Shown here: piece by piece, positions 8,671 to 17,586 of the stretch
How positions within the stretch are numbered: position 1 is the stretch's first letter
Layout of the letters: each line of letters begins with the position of its first letter
Origin: CAVZMI01 sp050011775
Lineage (GTDB): Bacteria; Bacteroidota; Ignavibacteria; UBA10030; CAVZMI01
Assembly (NCBI GenBank): GCA_050011775.1
Contig: JBEKIL010000005.1
Coordinates: 190,719-254,718, forward strand
Reading direction: 5' to 3'
Length of the DNA: 64,000 nt
Position numbers and translations under genes: made by a program
Notes under the pieces: generated by a model
What the model saw: the letters and a program-made list of their open reading frames with translations, nothing else
What the model was told of the DNA's origin: nothing
Databases searched by the model: none

Positions 8671-8720
8671 AAAGAATATTTGTCGCTATAGTTATATCTA
8701 CACTATCCGTTGCAAAATAA
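8667..8720 (+). other. 17-codon signal-peptide-like open frame, probably a relic
   Basis: An ATG overlapping the methyltransferase stop (ATGA) opens a 17-codon frame, MKRIFVAIVISTLSVAK, then TAA. It reads like the start of an exported protein. After the stop the same frame continues FSQQDDK into the GH5 start codon at 8751, so an older signal sequence may have been cut off here. It may not be expressed. Confidence 0.3.
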
Positions 8721-8750
8721 CATAATACATTTAGTCAACAGGACGACAAA

Positions 8751-9905
8751 ATGAAACTATCGAATGTCATTATAGAACCGTTCATCGTCGTTTCGCTCCT
8801 TATGATAATTGTTGAGTTTTGCTTCGGACAGCAAAAGAATATTAATTCTTCCGGCTTCGAAATTCACAGAGGCGTCAACCTGAGCCATTGGCTGTCGCAA
8901 TGTTTAGGGTGGTCGCCCAGGGAGACTTTTATCACGGAGAAGGATATACAATTAATAGACAGCATAGGCTACGACCATGTGCGAATACCTATAGATGAAA
9001 CCGAAATGTGGACAAGCGATGGAAAGCCGACAGAAGAATCATTCTCATATCTCACCCGCTGCCTCGACTGGTGCGCGAAACACAATTTAAAAGCTATTGT
9101 CGATCTTCATATCCTGAAATCGCATAATTTCAACGCCGATAATGAAGGTGGAAAAAATATATTATGGACGGACTCTTCAGCACAGAACAATTTCATCAAA
9201 CTCTGGAATGACATTTCGGATTACCTGAAAAATTATCCTGTCAACATGGTTGCCTATGAGCTTATGAACGAGGCGGTTGCGCCTAACCATGAAGACTGGA
9301 ACAGGTTGATTGCCAAAGCTGTAAAGGTGATCCGCATACTTGAACCCAATCGTGTTCTTATCATCGGATCGAATAGATGGCAAAGACCCGAATTTTTCCC
9401 GCAGTTAAAAGTGCCTGAGAATGATAAAAATATTATCCTCAGTCTGCACACGTATTCGCCGATTCATTTTACACACAATCGGGCCGACTGGACATCATTC
9501 AAATCATACACCGGGCCTGCACACTATCCCGGCCAGGTTGTTGCCAACGCCGATTATAAAAAATATGTCGACACAAATAATTTAGCTCTTGTGCATGGAA
9601 TGGACGGATCGGACCAGGTATTCGATAAAAAGAAGCTTACAGAAGAACTTCTGCCTGCCTTACAGAAAGCCAAGGAACTCAATCTTCAGCTTTACTGCGG
9701 TGAATTCGGATGCCTTCCTCATGTCGACAGAGCTGAAAGGCTGAAATACTACAACGATATCGTCTCGGCATTCGAAGAAAACAATATCGCCTGGTGCAAC
9801 TGGGAATATAAAGGCGACTTTGGAATATGGACATTCGACTTCGAAAAAAAGATTTCTCTCGCACCTGATTTCGAATTGATCAACGTTCTGATGCAAAAGA
9901 AATAA
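8751..9905 (+). CDS. Secreted glycoside hydrolase family 5 (cellulase-like)
   Basis: A protein of 384 residues with a Sec signal ending near FCFG|QQK. The GH5 landmarks are in order: HRGVNLSHWL near residue 40, DHVRIPID near 80, the catalytic acid/base in ELMNE174, HTYSP in the middle, and the nucleophile in CGE318FG. It should cleave beta-1,4-linked glucan or mannan outside the cytoplasm; the subfamily cannot be fixed by eye. No carbohydrate-binding module or T9SS tail is present, so it is probably periplasmic or released by another route. A VOC protein follows 48 nt later. Confidence 0.9.
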   Translation: MKLSNVIIEPFIVVSLLMIIVEFCFGQQKNINSSGFEIHRGVNLSHWLSQCLGWSPRETFITEKDIQLIDSIGYDHVRIPIDETEMWTSDGKPTEESFSYLTRCLDWCAKHNLKAIVDLHILKSHNFNADNEGGKNILWTDSSAQNNFIKLWNDISDYLKNYPVNMVAYELMNEAVAPNHEDWNRLIAKAVKVIRILEPNRVLIIGSNRWQRPEFFPQLKVPENDKNIILSLHTYSPIHFTHNRADWTSFKSYTGPAHYPGQVVANADYKKYVDTNNLALVHGMDGSDQVFDKKKLTEELLPALQKAKELNLQLYCGEFGCLPHVDRAERLKYYNDIVSAFEENNIAWCNWEYKGDFGIWTFDFEKKISLAPDFELINVLMQKK

Positions 9906-9953
9906 TAAACTGCCCCACACTTCACCTGCCGGCGATAAATAGGAGAAGATCTG

Positions 9954-10361
9954 ATGAATGAAAATTTAAACTCTGCACAGGAAGATTACACGGGTGGTGT
10001 GCGGGAAGATCATAAACCTCCGGCCGTCACCGCTTCATATGGCTGGCGCTATCATCATCTCGGTATACCGACCAATATCCCCCGTCCCGGCGAGCGATTT
10101 CTTGAGCAATTCAAGATGTATGTGTCGGGTTTCGAAACAAGTCCTTACGGCATCGAATGGATGCGATTCGAGCAGGATAGCCCTGTTTCTGAACTGATCA
10201 GGAATGTTCCTCATATAGCCTTTGAAGTAGATGACCTCGATTCCGCAATGAATGGTAAACATGTATTAACTGAAGCAACATTTCTCTCCAACGGCATAAG
10301 GGTCGCCATGATCATCCATGACGGCGCCCCTATCGAACTCCTTGAATTTCGAAAGGGCTGA
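9954..10361 (+). CDS. VOC-superfamily protein (glyoxalase/dioxygenase fold)
   Basis: A protein of 135 residues, preceded by AGGAGA with suitable spacing. YHHLGIPTN near residue 28, NVPHIAFEVDDLD near 82 and the closing APIELLEF match the paired beta-alpha-beta-beta-beta units of VOC proteins, with His and Glu in the usual metal-ligand positions. The specific reaction cannot be told. It stands between the GH5 gene and a repeat-rich gap. Confidence 0.65.
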   Translation: MNENLNSAQEDYTGGVREDHKPPAVTASYGWRYHHLGIPTNIPRPGERFLEQFKMYVSGFETSPYGIEWMRFEQDSPVSELIRNVPHIAFEVDDLDSAMNGKHVLTEATFLSNGIRVAMIIHDGAPIELLEFRKG

Positions 10362-10764
10362 CGATCATTGCTTTTACACACAAGAATAATTAATTTTTAT
10401 AGATCAGGACGTCTGAAAAACTCTGTTTATATATTTTCTATGGACACACTTGAGCCGGCGGTCTGAAACAACCTGTATTTTCTGAATTGCCACGAGCTCG
10501 GGCTTTTACGCCCCACGCTTTCGTGCTTTTCACGTCCCACGATCTTTGTGGGACCAGTGGGGTTAGCTCGTGGGAAATAAGAGGAGAAAAATGAGGGGTT
10601 TTAACCCCACATTAAATTGATGTAGGGCTAAAGCCCGCAAAGATTTTTTAGATTTAAAAATCCACGACCTGAAGGTCGTGGCCATTCATTCGGCATTAAT
10701 TTTTCTCCGACCGGATATGTTATTCAGAGGTCTCAGCATTTAAAAGCCATGGAGAGATTCAATA
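10362..10764. repeat. Repeat-rich intergenic region with nested palindromes
   Basis: No gene is supported in these 400 nt. Around 10526-10580 there are GCCCCACG/CGTCCCACG/GTGGGACCAGTGGGG words of the same family as 4326-4594 and 41700-41900. At 10593-10606 stands GGGGTTTTAACCCC, then GGGCTAAAGCCC at 10625-10636, and CCACGACCTGAAGGTCGTGG at 10662-10681, a perfect 9-bp inverted repeat. The chain of three palindromes looks like one composite mobile repeat of a type I recall from related genomes. Confidence 0.7.
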
Positions 10765-11142
10765 TTGGCTAAGGCACTTACAATAAGGGAAGTACCCTGC
10801 AACGGCTGCACGCTCTGCTGCCAGGGTGATGCCATCAGACTTGAAGAAGAAGACCGGGCGCTGGATTATAAGACGGAAACCCATCCGTACATCCCCGGAG
10901 CCCTCATGATTGCCCATAAACCGAACGGCGAATGTTTCTATTTGAATGAACAAGGCTGCAGCATCCACAGCTGGGCGCCTTCGTTGTGCCGTAGCGCTGA
11001 TTGCCGCAGTCTCGCCATTAAATTGAATTATGATGCAGCACGTTCACTCCATATGATGGGCAGACTGGATTTCCGGGTATGGCTGCAGGGACGCAGACTT
11101 ATCGAGGCAATGGCCGCCCATGGCGGAAAGGATAATCAGTAA
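10765..11142 (+). CDS. YkgJ-family cysteine cluster protein
   Basis: A protein of 125 residues with the CxxCxxCC cluster (CNGCTLCCQG, residues 12-21) and later Cys residues in EQGCSIHSW and LCRSADCR, as in the YkgJ/zinc- or iron-cluster family. The start is a TTG: GGAGAG at 10751-10756 is correctly spaced for it, while the only nearby ATG (10749) hits a stop after seven codons. The cluster probably binds Zn or Fe-S; the role is unknown. It precedes deoC by 6 nt. Confidence 0.75.
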   Translation: MAKALTIREVPCNGCTLCCQGDAIRLEEEDRALDYKTETHPYIPGALMIAHKPNGECFYLNEQGCSIHSWAPSLCRSADCRSLAIKLNYDAARSLHMMGRLDFRVWLQGRRLIEAMAAHGGKDNQ

Positions 11143-11148
11143 AATAAA

Positions 11149-11865
11149 ATGCTTAAAATCAGCGACATTGCCAAGATGATCGACCATTCAATTCTTCATC
11201 CTACATTTACCGATGATGATCTGAAGAAGAATTGTGATATAGCAAAAAAATATCATGTTGCCACAGTATGTGTCAAGCCCTATCATACTCGGATGGCGGC
11301 TGAATTACTTAAAGGTTCCGATGTTGGGGTATGTGCAGTAATCGGTTTCCCGCATGGAAACAGTTCGACTGATATTAAAAATGCAGAATCACTCCAGGTA
11401 ATTAACGACGGCGCAACAGAAGTGGATATGGTGGTGAACATCGGAAAAGTACTGCAGGGTGACTGGTCATATATCGATAACGAACTTAAGATTATTAATG
11501 ATACCTGCCGTAAAAACAGGGCACTTTTAAAAGTCATTTTTGAGACGGACTTCGTATCGCGCGACGAGGATAAAATAAGACTATGCGAACTTTGCAGCAA
11601 ACATGATATTGCTTTCGTGAAGACATCGACCGGTTACGGATTTGTCAGGGATAATAATGGAAAATATTCGTATGCCGGAGCGACCGAACACGATGTAAAG
11701 CTTATGCGTAAACATTGCGCTCCCGGAGTAAAGATAAAAGCTGCCGGTGGCGTACGGACACTTGATCAATTATTGAAATTTCGCGAATTGGGTGCAGCCC
11801 GAATCGGTGCTTCGGCAACGGAATCTATTATGGAAGAAGCAAAAAAACGTTTTGAATGGAAATAG
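11149..11865 (+). CDS. deoC: Deoxyribose-phosphate aldolase
   Basis: A protein of 238 residues, normal for DeoC. It carries the Schiff-base lysine in FVK158TSTGYG, the catalytic aspartate in EVD93MVVNIG and the second lysine in IK197AAGGVR, matching the three catalytic positions of the TIM-barrel enzyme. It cleaves 2-deoxyribose-5-phosphate to glyceraldehyde-3-phosphate and acetaldehyde in deoxynucleoside breakdown. It is packed between the YkgJ-like gene (6 nt) and a GNAT gene (10 nt). No other deo genes are near. Confidence 0.93.
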   Translation: MLKISDIAKMIDHSILHPTFTDDDLKKNCDIAKKYHVATVCVKPYHTRMAAELLKGSDVGVCAVIGFPHGNSSTDIKNAESLQVINDGATEVDMVVNIGKVLQGDWSYIDNELKIINDTCRKNRALLKVIFETDFVSRDEDKIRLCELCSKHDIAFVKTSTGYGFVRDNNGKYSYAGATEHDVKLMRKHCAPGVKIKAAGGVRTLDQLLKFRELGAARIGASATESIMEEAKKRFEWK

Positions 11866-11875
11866 AGGCTGTTCA

Positions 11876-12319
11876 GTGAATATCGAAATTCTCGAAGCAA
11901 AAAAAGAAGATTTGCCCTCAATTTTAAAGCTTTATGCCGTTGAAGACATTGATAACGGCGATATGCTATCGATCGGAAAAGCAGAAGTAATATTTAATAG
12001 AATGCAATCGTATCCGAACTATAAAATCTATATTGCAAAATATAATGGGAAAACGGTGGGCACATTTTCACTCTCGATAATGGATAACATAGCACATCTC
12101 GGTAAATCTTCCGGCTTGGTTGAAGATGTTGTGGTTGATAATACCATGAGATCAAAAGGAATTGGGAAGATAATGATGGAATATGCCATGAAAATATGTA
12201 AAGAAAATAACTGCTATAAAATGAGTTTATCCAGCAATTTGAAGAGAGAAAGAGCACATAGTTTTTACGAGAAATTAGGATTTGAAAAACATGGGTTCAG
12301 TTTTTTAATTAAAATATGA
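11876..12319 (+). CDS. GNAT-family N-acetyltransferase
   Basis: A protein of about 147 residues. The likely start is GTG at 11876, with AGAGG about 10 nt upstream; a longer frame would lie inside deoC and has no family similarity. DVVVDNTMRSKGIGKIMM contains the acetyl-CoA loop (R-S-K-G-I-G), and FYEKLGFEKHGF is the usual C-terminal motif. The substrate is unknown. It is AT-rich, like the GNAT gene at 4595, but the two are not close copies. Confidence 0.8.
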   Translation: MNIEILEAKKEDLPSILKLYAVEDIDNGDMLSIGKAEVIFNRMQSYPNYKIYIAKYNGKTVGTFSLSIMDNIAHLGKSSGLVEDVVVDNTMRSKGIGKIMMEYAMKICKENNCYKMSLSSNLKRERAHSFYEKLGFEKHGFSFLIKI

Positions 12320-12425
12320 TTTCACAGGGCGAGAAGACTTTCCGAAAATAATCAGCTATTCTTTAAGCTCGCATAACGGTTGTAGAATATTTTTGTATGA
12401 TCATAAATGATATAATAGATTTTTA

Positions 12426-13232
12426 ATGAATACCGATTATGTCCATGGATATACAGAGCGAGAGTCGATCAGATTGGAAGATCAAGCCAATTGCCTGAGC
12501 GAACTTCTCCACCACGACTCTATTTTTCCTAAAGGCTCAATAATACTCGAGGCCGGCTGCGGAACCGGAGCTCAGACAAAGATCATCGCCCCCAAAAATC
12601 CTGACTCAAAATTCATATCAATTGATATTTCCGAAGATTCATTGCGTAAAGCCGATTCTCTCATAAAATCACTTAATATCAATAATGTCGAGTTTCAAAC
12701 CGGCAACATTTTTGATCTGAAATTTAAAGAAGAATCCTTTGACCATGTTTTCGTTTGTTTTGTACTTGAACATCTTCCCAATCCTGTCGGAGCGTTACGA
12801 GCATTAAAGAAAGTATTGAAAAAAGGGGGATCCATTACGGTCATTGAAGGAGATCACGGCTCCGCCTATTTTTATCCTTACAGCCGGTATGCGCAAGAAG
12901 CGATTGATGCACTGGTAAAATTGCAGTCGACAAACGGCGGAAACGCCTCAATAGGCAGAGAACTTTACCCGCTATTAAGCATCTCGAACTACAAAAACTG
13001 CAAGGTTTCTCCCAGAATGGTTTATGTCGATTCGAGTAAACCTGAACTTGTCGAGGGCTTTGCAAAAAATACTTTTACAGCTATGATTGAAGGAATAAGA
13101 GATAGAGCTGTCAATAGTTGTCTCATCGATAAAAGTACAATTGACAAAGGTATTCAGGATTTGTATCGAACGACTCAGATTGACGGTGTTTTTTGTTACA
13201 CATTTTTCAAGGGAATCGGCTATAATATTTAA
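12426..13232 (+). CDS. Class I SAM-dependent methyltransferase
   Basis: A protein of 268 residues with ILEAGCGTGAQT (motif I, near residue 40), FISIDIS (post-I acidic strand) and FVCFVLEHLPNP (motif II region), in the manner of UbiE/COQ5-like methyltransferases. No signal or membrane segment is seen. It stands alone after a 106-nt gap containing a TATAAT close to the start. The acceptor molecule is not evident. Confidence 0.8.
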   Translation: MNTDYVHGYTERESIRLEDQANCLSELLHHDSIFPKGSIILEAGCGTGAQTKIIAPKNPDSKFISIDISEDSLRKADSLIKSLNINNVEFQTGNIFDLKFKEESFDHVFVCFVLEHLPNPVGALRALKKVLKKGGSITVIEGDHGSAYFYPYSRYAQEAIDALVKLQSTNGGNASIGRELYPLLSISNYKNCKVSPRMVYVDSSKPELVEGFAKNTFTAMIEGIRDRAVNSCLIDKSTIDKGIQDLYRTTQIDGVFCYTFFKGIGYNI

Positions 13233-13281
13233 TAAGCAGTCGATGTAAGGAACAAATCCCTCGGGAGAATAATAAAAGAAA

Positions 13282-15045
13282 ATGAAATCTTCGTTGGCAT
13301 TATTGAGTTTGCTTTCACTGCTTGTCTGTCCGATTAATCCGCCTGTCCGCGCACAGAACGATATACACAAGACTTACTATGATAAAGCATATAAAGAATA
13401 TCATTATGGTGTACCGTTTTTGTATCTGGAAGGGACCGATTATGAAGTAGGTTACCAGTACGGTTATCTCCTTAAAGATGAGTTACATGCCGTGTACGAG
13501 GAATTCAACGATTTCAAAGAGAACATGATGGAAAGGGAAATAAAATACCTGCCCTGGTATCAAAGATTTTTCGCTAATCTGTTCGGCTCGTTGGTTTTAA
13601 AACACAAGATAAACAAATATGTCGATCAACTTCCGGATGATATCCATAATCAATTAAAAGGCATGGCTGACGGTGCTGATATGCCGGTCAGATTTTTTTA
13701 CGAAGTCAATCTCTTCGGCGATTTTCTATCTCGCGGATGTTCGTCATTCATCATAAAGAAAGGAAACAAAATCTATCACGCCCGCAACCTCGATACGCCG
13801 CTTAATCTAATCGCCAGATATCCTGTCGTCGTATGTTACAACATTAACGGAAAACAAAAATATACAGATATAGGATTTATTTCCGGATTGATGATCTCCA
13901 CCGGCTTCAACGAATCGGGAATTTCTTTTTCAGAAGATTCAAATAATAATCCGATGGCTTTCGATAAGAATAATTCAAACCTGCTGGTTGAACGAAACAG
14001 AATAATAACCCGGGCTCACAACCTAAAAGAAGCCGACTCACTAGTCAATGCGCTATTTATTCCCGAGGGATATATTTTTACACTCTCAGACAGTAAGGAA
14101 AAACAGGCAAATGTCTACGATGCAATCGGAAAAATAAAAGCCGCTACTCCGTTAAAGGATTATCAATATGTGGCAAACAGGACCATATCGTACACCCTGG
14201 GGAAGAAAAGCGAATCGATCTATGCCGGTAATTTCCATGATATCTCAAGGGAAATAAAATTTTCAGAATTAATCGATACGACTAAGACAGATATCGTCGA
14301 TGAGGCAATAGATATCTTAAGTAACGTCGATTTCTATCATTACACCGACTCGATAGAAGTGTGGATTGATGCAATCAATAATTATCAAACGATTCAATCG
14401 GCCGTTTTCGATCTGGCCGATTCTACCGTGTATTTCACATACAATACACATTATGCTGCATGGAGCAGATGGTTGAAGTATAACTATATTACAGGTGAGG
14501 CTGGTGTCTACAGAGAAGCCGATGAAAAATTGAAACGTGCGGATGTCTTAAAATTTACCGATATCTGTAAAGAGTACCAGGCAGCAGACTGGCGCGATAG
14601 CACGATGGTCGATTCGCTGGTTCGCCACATCATCGATTCACAAATTGAAAATTACTTTTGCCTTGATTTATTATGTCAGCAATATCTGTATCGTTTTAAA
14701 GCGCCGGATATGACTATCGCTTACGCCGATAAAATGATCAAGAAATATCCCGATATAGTGGCCGGTTATTATTACAAAGGTCTTGCTCTCGAAGAACAGA
14801 AACAGTATGGCAATGCAGTTACTCAATATATGAAAGCATTCAATTGTACCATAAGTTGTGAATATTACCTTGCCGGAATCTACGAACATCTCGCTTATTC
14901 AAATAATTTTCTGGGAAACAAAGAAATTGCCAGAGAATATGCAGTGAAAGCATTGGCAATCCATAATCAGTATTGGATTCCGTATCATTTGAAAGAAAAG
15001 ATTGAGAAGCTTGAAAAGATTGCAGCAATAGAATTGAAGCGCTAA
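13282..15045 (+). CDS. Exported C45-like Ntn-hydrolase with TPR C-terminus
   Basis: A protein of 587 residues with a Sec signal (residues 1-25, ending VRAQ). Residues 45-400 match the acyl-CoA:6-APA acyltransferase / peptidase C45 fold: GYQYGYLLKDEL, then G152-C153-SSF, where the Cys would become the N-terminal nucleophile after self-cleavage, and HARNLD about 15 residues later. The C-terminal 120 residues have TPR-like helices (AGYYYKGLALEEQKQYGNA). It probably hydrolyses or transfers an amide-linked acyl group in the periplasm. The TPR tail is not part of the basic family. Confidence 0.75.
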   Translation: MKSSLALLSLLSLLVCPINPPVRAQNDIHKTYYDKAYKEYHYGVPFLYLEGTDYEVGYQYGYLLKDELHAVYEEFNDFKENMMEREIKYLPWYQRFFANLFGSLVLKHKINKYVDQLPDDIHNQLKGMADGADMPVRFFYEVNLFGDFLSRGCSSFIIKKGNKIYHARNLDTPLNLIARYPVVVCYNINGKQKYTDIGFISGLMISTGFNESGISFSEDSNNNPMAFDKNNSNLLVERNRIITRAHNLKEADSLVNALFIPEGYIFTLSDSKEKQANVYDAIGKIKAATPLKDYQYVANRTISYTLGKKSESIYAGNFHDISREIKFSELIDTTKTDIVDEAIDILSNVDFYHYTDSIEVWIDAINNYQTIQSAVFDLADSTVYFTYNTHYAAWSRWLKYNYITGEAGVYREADEKLKRADVLKFTDICKEYQAADWRDSTMVDSLVRHIIDSQIENYFCLDLLCQQYLYRFKAPDMTIAYADKMIKKYPDIVAGYYYKGLALEEQKQYGNAVTQYMKAFNCTISCEYYLAGIYEHLAYSNNFLGNKEIAREYAVKALAIHNQYWIPYHLKEKIEKLEKIAAIELKR

Positions 15046-15254
15046 GCTTCTTCGATGAATTTCCCCAAATTATGTATCTCACAGTTATGAATGCACGTGA
15101 ATTAAGCTATAGGATATATGGATAGATTTTTAGCCCTGCAGAGCGAAGTAGATGGCTGAAATTCCTGACAAAGTATGGGACATAGAAATCCTCAAAATTA
15201 AAGTACTGTCGTCCCGTCTTCCAACGACAAGCTCTCGGCTTGAACTTGGAAAAA

Positions 15255-15743
15255 CTATCGACCTATTTCGATTATTTCATATTCGAGCATGCCGGCAGGA
15301 ACCTGGATTTTAATAATCTCTCCCTTTGATTTTCCCATAAGAGCCTTTCCTATCGGCGAAGTAATTGAGAGCTTATTCTGCTCAAAATCCGCCTCTTCGG
15401 GGGAAACCATCCGGTATTCAAATTCCTTTTTCGAGTTCTTGTCTTTCACTTTAACAACTGAGAGGATATATACTTTATCGGTTTGGAGGTCTTTAGTATT
15501 GATGATCCGTGCACGGGAAAGTGTTTGTTCGAGTTTTGAGATACGCAATTCGAGATGCTGCTGTGCTTCTTTGGCTGCTTCATATTCGGCATTCTCGCTT
15601 AAATCGCCGTAACCGCGCGCGTCGGCAATCTTCTGCGCCATTTCAGCGCGTCCCTTAATTTTCAGCTCACGCAACTGATTTTCAAGCTCCACCAGACGCT
15701 CCCGAGTCAGATAGACAATACCATTGTTGGTATTGTCGGACAT
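15255..15743 (-). CDS. greA: Transcription elongation factor GreA
   Basis: A protein of 162 residues, typical length. The N-terminal coiled coil carries ARGYGDLSENAEYEAAK, with the acidic tip pair D47 and E50 that enters the RNA polymerase channel and triggers cleavage of backtracked RNA. The C-terminal FKBP-like domain includes SPIGKALMGKSKGE. AGGGAG stands before the ATG at 15743. It is separated from ribBA by a terminator hairpin, so it probably has its own promoter within 15744-15790. Confidence 0.96.
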   Translation of the reverse strand: MSDNTNNGIVYLTRERLVELENQLRELKIKGRAEMAQKIADARGYGDLSENAEYEAAKEAQQHLELRISKLEQTLSRARIINTKDLQTDKVYILSVVKVKDKNSKKEFEYRMVSPEEADFEQNKLSITSPIGKALMGKSKGEIIKIQVPAGMLEYEIIEIGR

Positions 15744-15788
15744 ATTGAATTCTCCCTAATATTTAGATAATGATTTCGAATGGAACGG

Positions 15789-15828
15789 AGAAAAATAAAA
15801 GCCATCACCGCAGCCGCGGATGGTGGCT
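15789..15828 (-). terminator. Intrinsic terminator of the tgt-yajC-ribBA transcript
   Basis: An interrupted inverted repeat at 15800-15828 (AGCCATCACCGC paired with GCGGATGGTGGCT, 12 pairs with one bulged A) is followed on the minus strand by TTTTATTTTTC. It lies 66 nt past the ribBA stop and upstream of greA. Confidence 0.75.
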
Positions 15829-15893
15829 ATAATTAAATGTACAACGAAATAAAATTAAACGCAAGAAAAACTTTTTTACTATGAGAAAATATA

Positions 15894-17129
15894 CTACTTG
15901 CGATAATTCATATCAACCAGTATCAAATGGCCTAATTTATCGCGTTTCGTTTTGAGATACCGCTCATTAGTTGCATTCGGTTCGATCTCGATAGGAACAC
16001 GCTCCACAATCTCCAGACCGTAGCCGGTAAGTCCCACAATCTTTTTTGGGTTGTTTGTCAACAGCTTCATCTTCCCCACGCCAAGATCATGAAGAATCTG
16101 TGCCCCGATGCCGTAATCACGCAAGTCCGGCCGGAAACCGAGTGCTTCGTTGGCCTCGACAGTATCGAGACCTTCATCCTGTAATTTATATGCCTGCAGC
16201 TTATTCGACAGACCTATCCCCCTCCCCTCCTGACGCATATACACGATCACGCCCGCACCTGTTTTCTCGATCATTTTCATTGCAGCGATTAGTTGATCGC
16301 TGCAGTCGCATCGTAATGAACCGAAGACGTCGCCTGTCAGACATTCGGAATGAACACGCACCATGACGGGAACATCGGGCGACAGCTCCCCTTTTGTAAG
16401 CGCAATGTGTTCATTTGCATCGGTCTGACTTTTATATATATGAATATCAAAATCTCCGTACCGTGTTGGAAGCTTCGCCGAGGCGACACGCGTCACGAGT
16501 TTTTCGCGCATCATACGATATTCGATCAGATCACGGACGGTGATCATTTTCAAATTGAATTTCTTAGCCAGTTTATGAAGATCGGGAACTCGTGCCATGG
16601 CCCCATCGTCGTTGAGGATTTCACAAAGCATTCCTGCGGGATAGAGCCCTGCGAGGCGGCAGAGGTCAACGACAGCTTCGGTATGTCCTGCGCGGCGAAG
16701 GACTCCTCCTTCAGACGCGCGCAGCGGAAAGATATGCCCTGGTCTGGCAAAATCGCTTGGCTTCGATTTCGGGTCAATTACTGCACGAACAGTTGCCGAA
16801 CGATCGTACGCCGATACTCCGGTGGTAGTTCCATGAATGAAATCGATTGAAACGGTGAATGAAGTCTCGTGAAGCGAAGTATTGCTTTCAACCATGTTTC
16901 CGAGTCCGAGTTCTTCGCTCCGCTGTTTTGTTAACGGCGTGCAGACGACGCCGCGGCCGTACTTAGTAAAAAAGTTGATAGTTTCGGGAGTAACAAACTC
17001 AGCCGCGATTACAAAATCGCCTTCATTCTCACGATCTTCATCATCGACAACGATAAGGATTTTTCCCGCTTTCAGATCTTCGATCGCTTCGTGAATCGTA
17101 TTGAATTCCGATATGTGTTTTTCTTTCAT
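15894..17129 (-). CDS. ribBA: Bifunctional 3,4-dihydroxy-2-butanone-4-phosphate synthase / GTP cyclohydrolase II
   Basis: A protein of 411 residues, normal for the fusion. The first 205 residues are RibB, with the acidic DDEDRENEGD loop and RAGHTEAVVDLCRLAG. The rest is RibA, with the zinc site SECLTGD ... RCDCSDQL and RQEGRGIGL. It supplies both riboflavin precursors, from ribulose-5-phosphate and GTP. It follows yajC by 63 nt on the same strand and is followed by a terminator. No FMN riboswitch is seen in front of it, so it is probably carried by the tgt-yajC transcript. Confidence 0.96.
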   Translation of the reverse strand: MKEKHISEFNTIHEAIEDLKAGKILIVVDDEDRENEGDFVIAAEFVTPETINFFTKYGRGVVCTPLTKQRSEELGLGNMVESNTSLHETSFTVSIDFIHGTTTGVSAYDRSATVRAVIDPKSKPSDFARPGHIFPLRASEGGVLRRAGHTEAVVDLCRLAGLYPAGMLCEILNDDGAMARVPDLHKLAKKFNLKMITVRDLIEYRMMREKLVTRVASAKLPTRYGDFDIHIYKSQTDANEHIALTKGELSPDVPVMVRVHSECLTGDVFGSLRCDCSDQLIAAMKMIEKTGAGVIVYMRQEGRGIGLSNKLQAYKLQDEGLDTVEANEALGFRPDLRDYGIGAQILHDLGVGKMKLLTNNPKKIVGLTGYGLEIVERVPIEIEPNATNERYLKTKRDKLGHLILVDMNYRK

Positions 17130-17192
17130 CCCGAAATCTTCCTCTCCCCTCGACGTTCGATGGACACCCAGAGAGAAAATCCCCTCTCCACG

Positions 17193-17537
17193 TTAGTTTA
17201 TCGGTTTATTATCTTCGCCTTCTCGGAGAATCGTCGAAACCGCGCTTCTATCATATTTCACTTTCACGTTGTCGGCGATTTGTATGAGCAGAGTTTTTTC
17301 CTCCACACCGATCACCGTTCCATATTCTCCGCCGATCGTGACAACTTTATCTCCCTTTTTTACTGAATCAAGAAGTCGCTGACGTTCTTTTTGTTTTTTC
17401 TGCTGGGGACGTAGAATGAAAAGCCAAAAAATCAGAACCATCGCCCCGAGCATAACGAAGGTCATCATGGGGCTGCCGCTACCGCCGCCATTGGGTTGCT
17501 GTCCCATGAAGGCCAACAGGTTTACGATTGATATCAA
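17193..17537 (-). CDS. yajC: Sec translocase accessory subunit YajC
   Basis: A protein of 114 residues with one membrane helix (MMTFVMLGAMVLIFWLFIL, residues 24-42) followed by RPQQKKQKERQ, the family signature. KGDKVVTIGGEYGTVIGVEE is the usual soluble part. The start is TTG at 17537, fixed by AGGAGG at 17543-17548 on the minus strand. It associates with SecDF in the inner membrane. It lies 49 nt downstream of tgt, a widely conserved pairing. Confidence 0.93.
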   Translation of the reverse strand: MISIVNLLAFMGQQPNGGGSGSPMMTFVMLGAMVLIFWLFILRPQQKKQKERQRLLDSVKKGDKVVTIGGEYGTVIGVEEKTLLIQIADNVKVKYDRSAVSTILREGEDNKPIN

Positions 17538-17586
17538 AGGATCCTCCTATATTATGTTATAGAGTAATATAATGATTTTTTTAAAA

